Assembly: GCF_004122735.1 (NCBI RefSeq)
Contig: NZ_SDIF01000020.1
Coordinates: 32,111-96,110, forward strand
Source of the DNA: Streptomyces sioyaensis
Lineage (GTDB): Bacteria; Actinomycetota; Actinomycetes; Streptomycetales; Streptomycetaceae
Direction: 5' to 3'
DNA: 64,000 nucleotides
Positions 1 to 7,342 of this stretch are shown here, in pieces. A model generated the notes under the pieces. That model did no database searches, was not told where the DNA came from, and saw only the letters and a list, made by a program, of their open reading frames with translations. How positions within the stretch are numbered: the stretch's first letter is position 1; every line of letters starts with the position of its first letter. Position numbers and translations under genes: made by a program.

Positions 1-1207
1 AGGCGACACCGACATAGGCCGGGTCCTGCAAGGTGACCGGGTCGGCATCCGGGTACTTGCGGATGTCGTCGCCAAGCGCGGCAACGGCGGCTTCGGCCGT
101 CTTCTGAGCGAATGACAGACCCACCGGGCAGACATCGCGAATGAACGTGGGGATCGCGTCGCCGGTCGCCTTCTGGGTGGCAAGGATGGTCAGGATGCCC
201 GCCGACCGGCCCTGCTTGACCAGAGTTTCGACCAAGCGGGCATTCTGCGCGGCCAGGGTGGCGAGCTTCTTCGTTTCCGAGTCGCTGCCCTTGTGGTCGC
301 GGAAGAATGTGTGGGCCTCGTCGATGATGAGGACCACCAGCGGCCACGCGGCAGTAGGCCCCTTGTCCCAGAAGTTGTTCGAGCCCCGAGCCTGGCGCAT
401 GTGCTCCATGCGGTCATCCAGGAGTCGCACCAGACGCCGGAACAGCTCATTGGCTTCGGTCGGATCGTCGCCGACGAAGGCGAACAGCCGCTCTGCGGTA
501 TCGGCGTAGTCGCCCCTGAGCGCGGTGGGAGCCTTGCCGTCCACTACGGCGAACTGCACCGCGTCACTGGGTGCGAAGCGGGTGATCAGAGCATTGACCA
601 GGGAGGTCTTCCCGTATCCGGGCAAGCCCGCCACGGTCACACCGGGGACGTTGGAAAGGGCGACGGGGACCGCTTCGCCGTACTCGTCCACACCCAGCAG
701 CCACGTCACCAGCGACGCTGGAGGTCCGCCGTCGGGACGATAACGGGTCGGCTTGGCCAGCGGATCAGAACGCACTGCCCGCAGGCGCAGAAGGCCGGGG
801 CGTTCGGTTGCGACCGAGACCCGCGCACACCTCCATTCGTCCGCCAGTGCCGTTGCCGCAGCCGTCATCTGTTCCAGGCCGATGCCAGGAACGGTGTTCA
901 TGAAGATGGTCACGCCAGTGCGGTCTGCCTTTGTGCGTAGCGACGGAAGCACCACGCGCGGCTCAGGCCGCTGTCCGGCTGGGGTAGTGAGCTGGGCGAA
1001 GGTCGTGGGGGTGCGATCGGTCGCCGCAATCTTGATCATCGGCCCCACCCGGCGCCAGGAACGGCGCATGTGGAAGGCCATGCGCAGGTTGGCGCGCGTG
1101 TCCTTGTCGGCGCCGACGTAGCGGCCGAAGGAGAAGAGACTGAAGGCGGCGAGGACCGCCCCGGCGAATGCCAGGGCGATCGTCGCGGCGTCGTGCAGCG
1201 GGCCCAT
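1..1207 (-). CDS. FtsK/SpoIIIE-type DNA translocase (TraB-like AICE transfer protein), 3' end beyond the window
   Basis: The first 402 residues are visible and the gene runs off the left edge. One hydrophobic segment at about residues 6-30 suggests a membrane anchor. A Walker A motif (GLPGYGKTS, about 194-202) and a Walker B motif (LVVLIIDEAH, about 275-285) are followed by a sensor-like ILATQKATGDAIP stretch, the usual order in FtsK/SpoIIIE ATPases. In actinomycete integrative-conjugative elements such a single TraB-type hexamer moves double-stranded DNA between mycelia. The ATG overlaps the stop of the upstream gene (TGATG), so translation is probably coupled. A chromosomal FtsK paralogue is less likely, because the flanking small genes and leaders are of accessory type. 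Replication and integrase genes would be expected to the left but are not visible. Confidence 0.85.
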   Translation of the reverse strand, partial: MGPLHDAATIALAFAGAVLAAFSLFSFGRYVGADKDTRANLRMAFHMRRSWRRVGPMIKIAATDRTPTTFAQLTTPAGQRPEPRVVLPSLRTKADRTGVTIFMNTVPGIGLEQMTAAATALADEWRCARVSVATERPGLLRLRAVRSDPLAKPTRYRPDGGPPASLVTWLLGVDEYGEAVPVALSNVPGVTVAGLPGYGKTSLVNALITRFAPSDAVQFAVVDGKAPTALRGDYADTAERLFAFVGDDPTEANELFRRLVRLLDDRMEHMRQARGSNNFWDKGPTAAWPLVVLIIDEAHTFFRDHKGSDSETKKLATLAAQNARLVETLVKQGRSAGILTILATQKATGDAIPTFIRDVCPVGLSFAQKTAEAAVAALGDDIRKYPDADPVTLQDPAYVGVA

Positions 1208-1680
1208 CAGGCTGCGGCGTCCGAAGACCCCGACACGTAGCCGGCCCGAGGGGCGCGGCCGCAGGCATAGGGGGCGTGCGGGTCGTCGTAGAGGAAGGTG
1301 CGCATGGAGACCACCAAGTGGTCAATGTCCAGCTCGTCCCGGACGTCCGGGTAGCCCATGCGCTCAAGGCAGACGACCGTCCACTGGAGCAGGTCGCTGA
1401 ACATTCCGAGGCTGTCCCGCTCAGTCAGGGGGTAGGCGGGAGCAGCCGGACGTGAGCCGGGGCCAGCCTGCGTGAACGGGCCGCAGGCGTGGGGAACGTC
1501 GGCGTCGCCGTAGAGGAAGGTGCGCAGCGAGACCGCCATGCGCTCCAGGTCCTGCTGGTGACGCAGGGGCGGGTAGCCCACGGCCTCAGCAGCGCCCGCA
1601 GTGATCTCGACCAGATGCTTGAACATGCTGGGGCTATCGAAATCGGAGGAGGTCAGTGGATAGGTGTGCGAGGAACCCAT
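1207..1680 (-). CDS. Hypothetical AICE protein with two tandem helical modules
   Basis: The 157-aa protein is directly upstream of and coupled to the FtsK-type gene. It has an internal duplication: about residues 18-65 and 80-130 both follow the plan MF-x2-L(V/L)...GYP...D(L/I)-x4-(V)S(L/M)RTFLY, each ending in a short (P)(H/Y)ACG segment. No catalytic motif is visible and I recognise no family. A related module appears in the 72-aa product encoded just upstream. Its position suggests a role in transfer or copy control, but that is inference. Confidence 0.7.
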   Translation of the reverse strand: MGSSHTYPLTSSDFDSPSMFKHLVEITAGAAEAVGYPPLRHQQDLERMAVSLRTFLYGDADVPHACGPFTQAGPGSRPAAPAYPLTERDSLGMFSDLLQWTVVCLERMGYPDVRDELDIDHLVVSMRTFLYDDPHAPYACGRAPRAGYVSGSSDAAA

Positions 1681-1728
1681 ACGGGATCAACTCCTGTGAG
1701 AAAGAAGGGAGTGGGTGAGGGGTGGGGA

Positions 1729-1770
1729 CCGGTGGGCGCCCCTGAACAGGGGTGGAGGGGCGCCCACCGG
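1729..1770 (-). terminator. Strong 14-bp inverted repeat inside the transfer operon
   Basis: CCGGTGGGCGCCCC at 1729-1742 is perfectly complementary to 1757-1770 with a 14-nt loop. It lies between the 72-aa gene and the 157-aa gene. On the minus strand no T-run follows, so it may be a Rho-independent-like attenuator, an mRNA-processing hairpin that sets different expression of the upstream and downstream genes, or a protein-binding site. Confidence 0.6.
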
Positions 1771-1783
1771 GTGCTGACGAGGA

Positions 1784-2002
1784 TCAGCGGCCGATGTGGC
1801 AGAACCGCAGCAGGTACATCCGCAGGGCTGCCAGGTCGGCGCCCGAGGTCAGCTCGGGGTACCCGTGACGGGCCAGCACGTCGGCAACGTCCAGCACGAG
1901 CGATGTGGTGAAGCGCGGGTCCGGCTCGGCCTCGTTGGTCATGTCGCCAACAGGGAAGGCCGGGTACGCGGTCGGGTCGATGACGAGGGAGGCGTCCTTC
2001 AC
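1784..2002 (-). CDS. Small AICE protein (72 aa) with the same helical module
   Basis: The GTG start overlaps the stop of the preceding gene as GTGA, indicating translational coupling. Residues about 29-68 (…LVLDVADVLARHGYPE…ADLAALRMYLLRF) match the module found twice in the 157-aa protein encoded next. No signal peptide or catalytic residues are seen. Function unknown; it sits in the transfer operon upstream of the FtsK-type gene. Confidence 0.65.
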   Translation of the reverse strand: MKDASLVIDPTAYPAFPVGDMTNEAEPDPRFTTSLVLDVADVLARHGYPELTSGADLAALRMYLLRFCHIGR

Positions 2003-2400
2003 TTGGCACCCCCGGCAGCCTTGATCTGGTCCGCGGCGGGCGCAGTCTTGGCCGGAGCGGGCGCGGCCGTGACCGGCTCCAGGGCATCGGCGCGGTAGGT
2101 GACACCGTCACCGCAGTTGCCGGAGTCGTGACGCACCCAGGGGTTGGCCGTGAGGTTGACCGGGCGGACCTGCGTGCCGATGGCCAGTTCCTGCGGGACC
2201 TTGGACTGCGGAACGGTCACCTTGATCAGGTCGGCCGTGCCGTCCACGGTGGCCAGCACCTGCACCGTGTGCAGGGTCTCGCCAGTCTCACGGTGGGTGG
2301 CGACCTCCCCGGTACGGATGTCCTTGATCTTGGGCGAGGACGGGGTGGCGACCGAGTAGGTGATGCCGTCGGTGCGAACGGGAATCGATATGAAAGCCAC
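1999..2400 (-). CDS. Conserved-looking AICE protein, 133 aa, first gene of the transfer operon
   Basis: I place the start at the GTG at 2400 because GGAAGGA lies about 8 nt upstream. The longer reading to 2619 has no ribosome site and a low-complexity N-terminus. The protein is rich in beta-strand-like alternation (FISIPVRTDG, LHTVQVLATVDG, LIKVTVPQ, GTQVRPVNLTA) and ends in an Ala/Pro/Thr-rich tail of about 30 residues. This would fit a small OB-fold single-strand-binding type protein, but that is a guess from pattern only. It heads the operon that continues into the two small genes and the FtsK-type translocase. Confidence 0.7.
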   Translation of the reverse strand: MAFISIPVRTDGITYSVATPSSPKIKDIRTGEVATHRETGETLHTVQVLATVDGTADLIKVTVPQSKVPQELAIGTQVRPVNLTANPWVRHDSGNCGDGVTYRADALEPVTAAPAPAKTAPAADQIKAAGGAK

Positions 2401-2737
2401 GGGTTGTGGTCCTTCCAGATTGGGCGCCGCATCGGAAAATGGGCGCAACGAGCCAGCACCCGGCACCGATGGGATAAACCCTCGGCGGGTGTGGCGGGAG
2501 AAATGCACGCACTCCAGAACGCGGCAGAGCCGGGGAATGCGTGAGCGGGAACAACGTCCCAAGGAGACCGCGCGGTAGCCGGCATGGACACCGGCATGGG
2601 CGGTAAGGGCCGGGAACACCGGCCAGGTCAGTGGAGTCGGGCCCTTGCTCTTTCCCGCCCGGACGGGTCCAGGAGGTGGGAGAAAAGAGCCGTAGAGACG
2701 GAATCCGGATTGACCAAGAAAGTCGTCGACCGGCTCT
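2401..2737. other. Leader region between the last promoter module and the transfer operon
   Basis: About 340 nt with no convincing gene on either strand. It presumably forms the 5' leader of the transfer operon transcribed leftward from the module at 2834-2935. No clear terminator was seen. Confidence 0.4.
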
Positions 2738-2836
2738 CTATCGCAGGGCTAAGCCCTCTTCAAGGTCATCGGCGGACGGGGGCAGGGCGGGTAACGAACC
2801 GCAGCCGGGCAGGGGACGAGCGCACACGCACGTCAT
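2738..2836 (-). CDS. Possible 32-aa leader peptide of the transfer operon
   Basis: GGAGGTGATC at 2841-2850, a perfect complement of the 16S rRNA 3' end, sits 9 nt upstream of an ATG at 2836. The frame encodes MTCVCARPLPGCG… and ends at a TAG. Cysteines at positions 3, 5 and 12 could make it a sensor leader, but the evidence for translation is only the ribosome site. Two similar starts lie upstream in the repeated modules. Confidence 0.35.
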   Translation of the reverse strand: MTCVCARPLPGCGSLPALPPSADDLEEGLALR

Positions 2837-2935
2837 GAATGATCACCTCCAATGGTTGGACACAGACGAGGGGGCTGGGTGCACCTCAAGGATCCACAGC
2901 GAGCCGGATTTCCCCAGACCGGGAATCGCTGATAT
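2834..2935 (-). promoter_or_regulatory. Promoter-leader module 3 (degenerate operator)
   Basis: Reading leftward: a half-conserved operator (ACCGGGAAT, 2918-2926, on the plus strand), a -35-like hexamer at 2912-2917, exactly 17 nt, and a -10-like GATCCT (2889-2894, minus strand) followed by TGAGG. The perfect Shine-Dalgarno GGAGGTGATC (2841-2850) and an ATG at 2836 follow. Layout and spacing match modules 2 and 1, but the inverted repeat has decayed. This is the copy nearest the transfer genes. Confidence 0.5.
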
Positions 2936-3303
2936 GAGCGGTCACCCCGCGGCAGTGATGCCGCCAGAGGGCACGGGCAGACCGGCATCCGGGCTGCACA
3001 ACGGTCAACTGAACCGCGAAGACACGTTCTTGCCGCATGCCACACACCACCTCCCATTACCGGCCCGCACACGCTCTCGGCGGGCATGACCAGAAGGTAG
3101 AGCGGATTTCCGGCCGCACCAAACGAGCCCAGCTTCCCGAAAATCTGGCGCAGACGTATCCAGCCGGATCGAGCAGGATCGAAACGGGGTCCAGACGGAT
3201 CGAGCAGGACCCAGCGCCACGAAACAGCACGGCGCCAACGCGAGAAATTGCGGCGCAGGTCACACGGCGCAATGTGACGCGAACCGGTGCAGATACATGA
3301 CGG

Positions 3304-3420
3304 CATGAGTGATCACCTCCAGTCGGATAGGTATGGACAGGCAACGCCTTGTGTCGCAGGTTGGTCCCGCGAAGACCCTCAACTATCCGCACGATCCCCG
3401 GTTTCGGTAACCGGGGATTT
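3304..3420 (-). promoter_or_regulatory. Promoter-leader module 2 (perfect operator over the -35)
   Basis: ATCCCCGGTT (3394-3403) and AACCGGGGAT (3409-3418) form a perfect 10-bp inverted repeat with a 5-nt centre. The minus-strand -35-like TTACCG (3405-3410) lies inside it, followed after 17 nt by GATAGT (3382-3387) and TGAGG. About 62 nt further on is GGAGGTGATC (3311-3320) with ATG at 3304-3306. The arrangement is that of a repressed promoter whose operator covers the -35. The frame from this ATG begins MPSCICTG; how much is translated is unknown. Confidence 0.6.
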
Positions 3421-3485
3421 GCTGCTATGTTCCGCCGCCGCAGTCGCGAACGCTCCGAAACAAGACTCACAACAGGGCGACCACG

Positions 3486-3600
3486 CATCGCACTCACCTC
3501 CAATCGGCTCGGGCACGGCAGGCAGAATTCCGGTACTGCGGGCTGCCCCTGGGAACCTCAACCGTAGGGAGAAAGGCCGGTTTGGCTAACCGGCGATGTG
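3486..3600 (-). promoter_or_regulatory. Promoter-leader module 1
   Basis: GCCGGTT (3576-3582) and AACCGGC (3588-3594) form a 7-bp inverted repeat with a 5-nt centre. A -35-like TTAGCC (3584-3589), 17 nt and TACGGT (3561-3566) then TGAGG follow on the minus strand. A GGAGGTGA ribosome site at 3494-3501 precedes an ATG at 3488. The plus-strand flank GCTATGTT(T/C)CGCC is shared with module 2, so conservation extends about 20 bp beyond the operator. Confidence 0.55.
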
Positions 3601-3704
3601 CGGCTATGTTTCGCCCTGCCTCACGCCAAGGGAGCGCACGACTTGCGGCCGAAGCGAAGCAGACGCGCAGCACGCCTGCACCAAGCAGAAGTTGGCAAGA
3701 GCGC

Positions 3705-3716
3705 GGTTCAAATCCT
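3705..3716 (+). repeat. tRNA T-loop-like 12-mer, possible att remnant (copy 1)
   Basis: GGTTCAAATCCT occurs here and again at 11018-11029 in the same orientation. It matches the T-loop and 3' stem of tRNAs such as tRNA-Pro, a known integration target of pSAM2-type elements. No complete tRNA can be folded at either place. The identity is short, so this may be chance. Confidence 0.25.
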
Positions 3717-4158
3717 CTTTACTGAATCAAGGGGCGGTCCGCTGACGCGGCCCGCCGCGCGCCGCCGCCGGACGCCGCACGCTCCTGTCTGCGCCCCGCT
3801 CAGCGGAGCCCGGAGACTGGCGCGCGAAGAGAGAGAAGCGAAGGCCACAGGCCAGCACGCAGCCCCAACAGCGCCAGAGCCAACACAGGCCAGCCCCAGG
3901 CACGCAGCACATCTGGGCAGCTACGGCCACCAGCCCAGCGCCTGATCGCCAGCCCAGCCGGCACCACACCGCACAGCCCGCCAGGGGCAGCAGACAGCCC
4001 CGACATGGCGCGGGGAGCCGGAGAGCAAACACTCTGTTCGGGGTCATGACCAACGCAGCTGAGGTCAGCGAGGGCAGAGCGAGACATACATGGCCAGTGC
4101 TCCCCACAGCGCGGGAGCGTCGTGGCGTGCTTTCGGTGGCGCAGGTCCGGACACGAAG
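3717..4158. other. Gene-poor stretch between AICE modules and the phosphotransferase
   Basis: About 440 nt. Open frames exist on both strands but none has a ribosome site, sensible composition or recognisable domain. It separates the presumed AICE regulatory region from the 4.2-7.3 kb operon and may contain an element boundary. Confidence 0.35.
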
Positions 4159-4198
4159 AAGCCCCGCTGTTGTCCGGTTGAGGGACATCAACGGGGCG
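4159..4198 (-). terminator. Terminator of the peptide/JmjC/AKR/phosphotransferase operon
   Basis: Just past the phosphotransferase stop, the minus strand reads GCCCCGTTG … CAACAGCGGGGC followed by TTCTT: a GC-rich stem with a 2-nt bulge and a short T-rich tail. Confidence 0.5.
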
Positions 4199-4205
4199 AT
4201 AGGAC

Positions 4206-5030
4206 TCAGGACAGCTCTGCGGCAAGGGCTCGAAGTGCAGGGATGAGTTCCGGGTGGTCGCCACGTGACGCTGACTGCATCAGCTCTGTGAGGACGACGA
4301 GTTGTGCGACGCGGCCGGACTCCGTCGCGAGCACTGGGAACGCCTCGCGGACACCATCAGCGAATCCGGGAGCGAGCAGCGAGTAGGCCAGCAGCATGGC
4401 TGCGTCGTAGCCGACTGGCGCGAGCCCGAAGCCCTCCCAGTCGAGCAGGACGGGCGTAACGCTGGTGAGGTTGGCGGCATGCAGGTCACCGTGCGCGGTG
4501 GCCCACTCGGTGATCCGTGGAGCGGGCAGGTCAAGGAAGCGTGGAACGCTTCGGTCTACCCATTCCTGCCGCACGGCCACGCGCTCCGTGGGCATCCCGT
4601 TGACCTGTTCAAGGTCCTTACGCAGGGAGGACCACCAGGAGCTGGGCAAGTCGAGGTCTTGTCGCAGTACCGGCGACGATGAGCAGACCGGTTCGCTCAC
4701 GAAGCTGTGCAGTTCGGCAAGGTGAGCGAAGCCGTCACGAGTGTCCTGCGAGGCCCCATGGAGGACCGGTTTGTGAACACGGCCGTCAAAGAGAACGGCG
4801 GCTTCACGGTTGCCCTCCCAGATCTTTCCCCCCGCCCTGTCCTCCGGGGCAGAGATCATCCGCAACCAACACTCGCCATGGTCAGGGTGAACGGCGTGGC
4901 TACTGAGGGTTCGGCCGTGCCAGCCCCAGATTTCCGGGCCGTCGAGAGTCACGCCGAGCCTGTCCGCGCTCCGGGCGAACTCCCGACACATTCGGCGTTC
5001 GTCATCCAGGTCAGTCGGCGGCGAGTACAT
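4206..5030 (-). CDS. APH/choline-kinase-fold phosphotransferase
   Basis: The chosen ATG at 5030 has AAAGG 6 nt upstream and overlaps the end of the aldo/keto reductase gene by about 20 nt, so it is the last gene of a coupled operon. The 274-aa protein carries the catalytic loop HGDLHAAN (about 180-187) and the metal-binding DWE (about 197-199) of aminoglycoside-phosphotransferase/protein-kinase-like enzymes. The N-lobe (WLRM, about 55-58) diverges and the usual VAIK-type Lys is not obvious. Related kinases act in antibiotic resistance, in small-molecule phosphorylation and, in class V lanthipeptide and thioamitide clusters, in Ser/Thr activation of peptides. With a small peptide gene and an oxygenase in the same operon, a peptide or small-molecule substrate is as likely as an aminoglycoside. 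Confidence 0.75.
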   Translation of the reverse strand: MYSPPTDLDDERRMCREFARSADRLGVTLDGPEIWGWHGRTLSSHAVHPDHGECWLRMISAPEDRAGGKIWEGNREAAVLFDGRVHKPVLHGASQDTRDGFAHLAELHSFVSEPVCSSSPVLRQDLDLPSSWWSSLRKDLEQVNGMPTERVAVRQEWVDRSVPRFLDLPAPRITEWATAHGDLHAANLTSVTPVLLDWEGFGLAPVGYDAAMLLAYSLLAPGFADGVREAFPVLATESGRVAQLVVLTELMQSASRGDHPELIPALRALAAELS

Positions 5031-5919
5031 CCAGCACCTTTCGCAACGTCGCGACACAGACCGGCGGTTGTTCGAGAGCGGCCCGCGCTTCCGCCCAGTG
5101 TGCGGGGTCCGATGAGGAGAGGAGAATTCGTGTCACTCCAGGGCATGACGCTGCGGCCAGAAGACACGCCTGGGTGACGCTGAGTTCTGAGCCCACAAGA
5201 TCAGCGAGGTCGCGGGTGGCCAGGTTGGGCAATTCGCCGCCGAACAGCGGTGCGGAGGCGTACACCTCCCAACCTCGTTGACCTGCCTGCGCGATGGGCC
5301 CGCGTCCGTGCAGTGCCAGCCGGAACGCGGTGGCGGTGACGAGGGAAACGGGAAGCTGAAGCGCACGCAGGTGGTGATCAGCAGTGCCTGCCGCTTCCGT
5401 GGCCAGCCGGTCCAAATGGGGAACGTTCAGCAGTCCGGTGTCAAAGCCGTCCCAGGTCGCGACGCCATAGCTGTCGAGGGCACCGGCAGCTGCCTCTGCC
5501 TCCAGAGCCGTGAAGGCTTCCCGCAGCACCTCATTCGGCTTCGTGGCCACCCGCTCAGGGTTGTGGACGAAGACCGCGTCCAGGTGGCCCCTTCCCAGTT
5601 CAACGCGGTTGCGCGCGCACTGCCAGTGAACGTATGCCGCATTCAGGCAATGCCCAGCCGCTGCCTCATCGGTGGACAAGACCCCGTCAGCCAGAGCGGC
5701 CTTCGTTGTCTCGGGGGTCAAGAACCCCACCTTGGTCGAGACCGGCACCGGTTGCCCGTCCAGCGCGTAAGCGATCAAGGTCTGCGCACGGCCCGCCTGA
5801 TAGTTCGGGGCGGTGTCCACCCATGCGGTAGCCGGATCGGATGCCGCCAGTCGCACTGCGTCAGCCAGGGAGGCAGGCTGCACGCGGTAGGTCCCGAGCC
5901 CCAGGGATGCCGTATTCAC
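5011..5919 (-). CDS. Aldo/keto reductase family enzyme
   Basis: The GTG start overlaps the stop of the JmjC gene (GTGA) and has GGAGG 5 nt upstream. The 302-aa length is normal for NADPH-dependent aldo/keto reductases. The catalytic tetrad is present: Asp35 and Tyr40 in VDTAPNY, Lys63 in STKVGF and His119 in VFVHNPE. A C-terminal SSSDPAHWAEA segment corresponds to the cofactor region. It would reduce a carbonyl to an alcohol, or oxidise the reverse, in the cytoplasm. Context (peptide, JmjC oxygenase, kinase) suggests a tailoring step that follows an oxidation. The substrate is unknown. Confidence 0.85.
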   Translation of the reverse strand: MNTASLGLGTYRVQPASLADAVRLAASDPATAWVDTAPNYQAGRAQTLIAYALDGQPVPVSTKVGFLTPETTKAALADGVLSTDEAAAGHCLNAAYVHWQCARNRVELGRGHLDAVFVHNPERVATKPNEVLREAFTALEAEAAAGALDSYGVATWDGFDTGLLNVPHLDRLATEAAGTADHHLRALQLPVSLVTATAFRLALHGRGPIAQAGQRGWEVYASAPLFGGELPNLATRDLADLVGSELSVTQACLLAAASCPGVTRILLSSSDPAHWAEARAALEQPPVCVATLRKVLDVLAAD

Positions 5920-7103
5920 AGGTGCCTCCCCGTCACCGTGGCGGCCTGCCCGTTGACCAGTTCTGTCACCAGAGCCGCAGCATCGGCCACGGAAAGACCT
6001 GCGGTCTCGGCCAGTTCGCCGAGTGATACCGCCTCCGGAACAGCGAAGATCAGGCACCAGAGCAGCGGTGCGGCCTCCGTCGCCATGTCCCATTCGTTGT
6101 CACAGGCACGGAAGGTGACGCCATGCTCTGTGGGCTCAACGTAGGCGCGTCCGGTGGCCAGTTGAACCCGGATATCGGGATCCGCGGGCACGCCGGCGAT
6201 GTGCGGCAGGCTCGGCCGCAGCCGTGTGAGGTCCGCCCCGTCCCGCATCGCGGTGTACCTGGTGATCAGCGCCGGATCCTCCAGGGCCGTCGCCACCTCC
6301 TTGCGGAGCTGTGCCAGGTAGGCAGCCTGTGCCGGGGCCGAAGCGTGCACCGGCAGGTCAGCACGGAGCACGTCATGCCGACGCAGTTCATCCGCGAGCC
6401 AGGAGACGAGCTGTGCGCCAGTGGTGGTCTGGATTCCAAAGGTGAGGTGGAGGGAGTGCACGCCTTCGGAGGCCGAGACGGAGTGCCACCAGCCGCGCGG
6501 GAGGTACAGCAGGTCACCAGGTCGCAGGACTAATTCGACGAGCGGTTCCGAAGGTGGTGGCTCGGGCTCCTCGGTGTCCTTGTACATGGGGGCCGTACGG
6601 GTCGGTCCGTACAGCTTCCAGCGCTTCAATCCGTCGACCTGGGTAACGATCACGTCGTGGTCGTCCCAGTGCACGCCAAAGCCCTCGCGGGCTGTCCAGG
6701 AGGCGTACAGGTTGGCCTGTACCCCGGTCCGGAGCCACCTTTCGAGTTCCATCGCGGCGCGGCCGACGCCTGGATGAAGCTGGTCCACGGCATCGATGAC
6801 GAGCGAGGCGCCCTCAGCCAGCCGGCCATGCAGTTCGGCGGGGTGGTGTCGTTGCCAGACGGTGTGCCTTCGGGTGATGACGGGCGTGGTGTAGCGGTGC
6901 TGCGGCAGCATCTCGCCGTCTATGGACAGCCGCAGTCGGGGCGGGTCCATGCGATGGGTGGCCAGGACGGTGTTGAGGTCGTCCCAGGTGATCAGCTCGC
7001 CCAGGTTGGGGAGAGCGCCGGGTACATGGCGGTAGTGGCGGTGGAGCACCTGGGCCAGGAACTCGTCCTGGCCCAGGTGCGCCGCCAGATTCAGCGGCGA
7101 CAA
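5916..7103 (-). CDS. JmjC/cupin-type Fe(II)/2-oxoglutarate oxygenase (ROX/MINA53-like)
   Basis: The TTG at 7103 is chosen because GGAGG ends about 8 nt upstream; the nearer ATG (7108) would give a five-codon peptide. The 395-aa protein has the metal triad His145-x-Asp147 (HWDDHD) and His207 (LPRGWWHSV), and the pattern VIVTQVDGLKRWKLY typical of cupin_4/JmjC ribosomal oxygenases. A helical segment and a winged-helix-like C-terminus (about 330-395) follow, as in RoxA/NO66 proteins. Known relatives hydroxylate Arg or His side chains in proteins, and JmjC-type enzymes occur in thioamitide clusters. Codon 191 is a rare TTA, so bldA-dependent translation is likely. It lies 15 nt downstream of a 48-aa Arg-rich peptide gene, a plausible substrate. 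Confidence 0.85.
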   Translation of the reverse strand: MSPLNLAAHLGQDEFLAQVLHRHYRHVPGALPNLGELITWDDLNTVLATHRMDPPRLRLSIDGEMLPQHRYTTPVITRRHTVWQRHHPAELHGRLAEGASLVIDAVDQLHPGVGRAAMELERWLRTGVQANLYASWTAREGFGVHWDDHDVIVTQVDGLKRWKLYGPTRTAPMYKDTEEPEPPPSEPLVELVLRPGDLLYLPRGWWHSVSASEGVHSLHLTFGIQTTTGAQLVSWLADELRRHDVLRADLPVHASAPAQAAYLAQLRKEVATALEDPALITRYTAMRDGADLTRLRPSLPHIAGVPADPDIRVQLATGRAYVEPTEHGVTFRACDNEWDMATEAAPLLWCLIFAVPEAVSLGELAETAGLSVADAAALVTELVNGQAATVTGRHL

Positions 7104-7118
7104 CGCATGACCTCCAGG

Positions 7119-7265
7119 TCAGTCGTTGTTGTCGGTGCGGCCGGTGCTGCCGCCATCGGACGGGGTGGCACCACGTTCACGCGCCGCGTTGATCCGTCGG
7201 CGGGCCTTGACGAGCCCGGACGTGGTGGCTTCGCCCGCCGTTTCGGCGGGGGTCATGTTCGGCAT
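7119..7265 (-). CDS. 48-aa peptide, candidate substrate/precursor of the adjacent enzymes
   Basis: The ATG at 7265 has GGAGGA 3-8 nt upstream, a strong ribosome site. The product begins MPNMTPAETAGEA, has a basic central helix-like part (LVKARRRINAARERG, about 18-32) and ends in a Gly/Ser/Thr/Asp/Asn-rich tail (…GGSTGRTDNND). There is no signal peptide, transmembrane segment or Cys. Acidic/neutral N-terminus, basic middle and polar tail would suit a leader-core RiPP precursor or a small protein substrate for the JmjC oxygenase, which in related enzymes targets Arg or His. It is the first gene of the operon peptide-JmjC-AKR-kinase. It could instead be a small regulatory protein. Confidence 0.6.
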   Translation of the reverse strand: MPNMTPAETAGEATTSGLVKARRRINAARERGATPSDGGSTGRTDNND

Positions 7266-7342
7266 TGCTCCTCCTACGAGGTATCGAACGGATCTCTTCC
7301 GGAACCCGCCCCGGGACGGCGCTCGACCTGTCCAAGGGTTGC

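Noticed and set aside
2833..3306. 157-aa frame on the minus strand starting behind the perfect ribosome site of module 2
   Set aside because: It runs through the promoter elements of module 3 and has no protein-like composition. Only a short leader near its start is plausible.
3690..3740. Possible tRNA gene around GGTTCAAATCC
   Set aside because: The T-loop-like 12-mer is present, but the flanking T-stem, acceptor stem, anticodon and D-arm cannot be formed here or at 11018.
3598..4191. Several 115-155 aa frames on both strands in the gene-poor stretch
   Set aside because: No ribosome sites, arginine/cysteine-rich shadow-type composition and mutual overlap.
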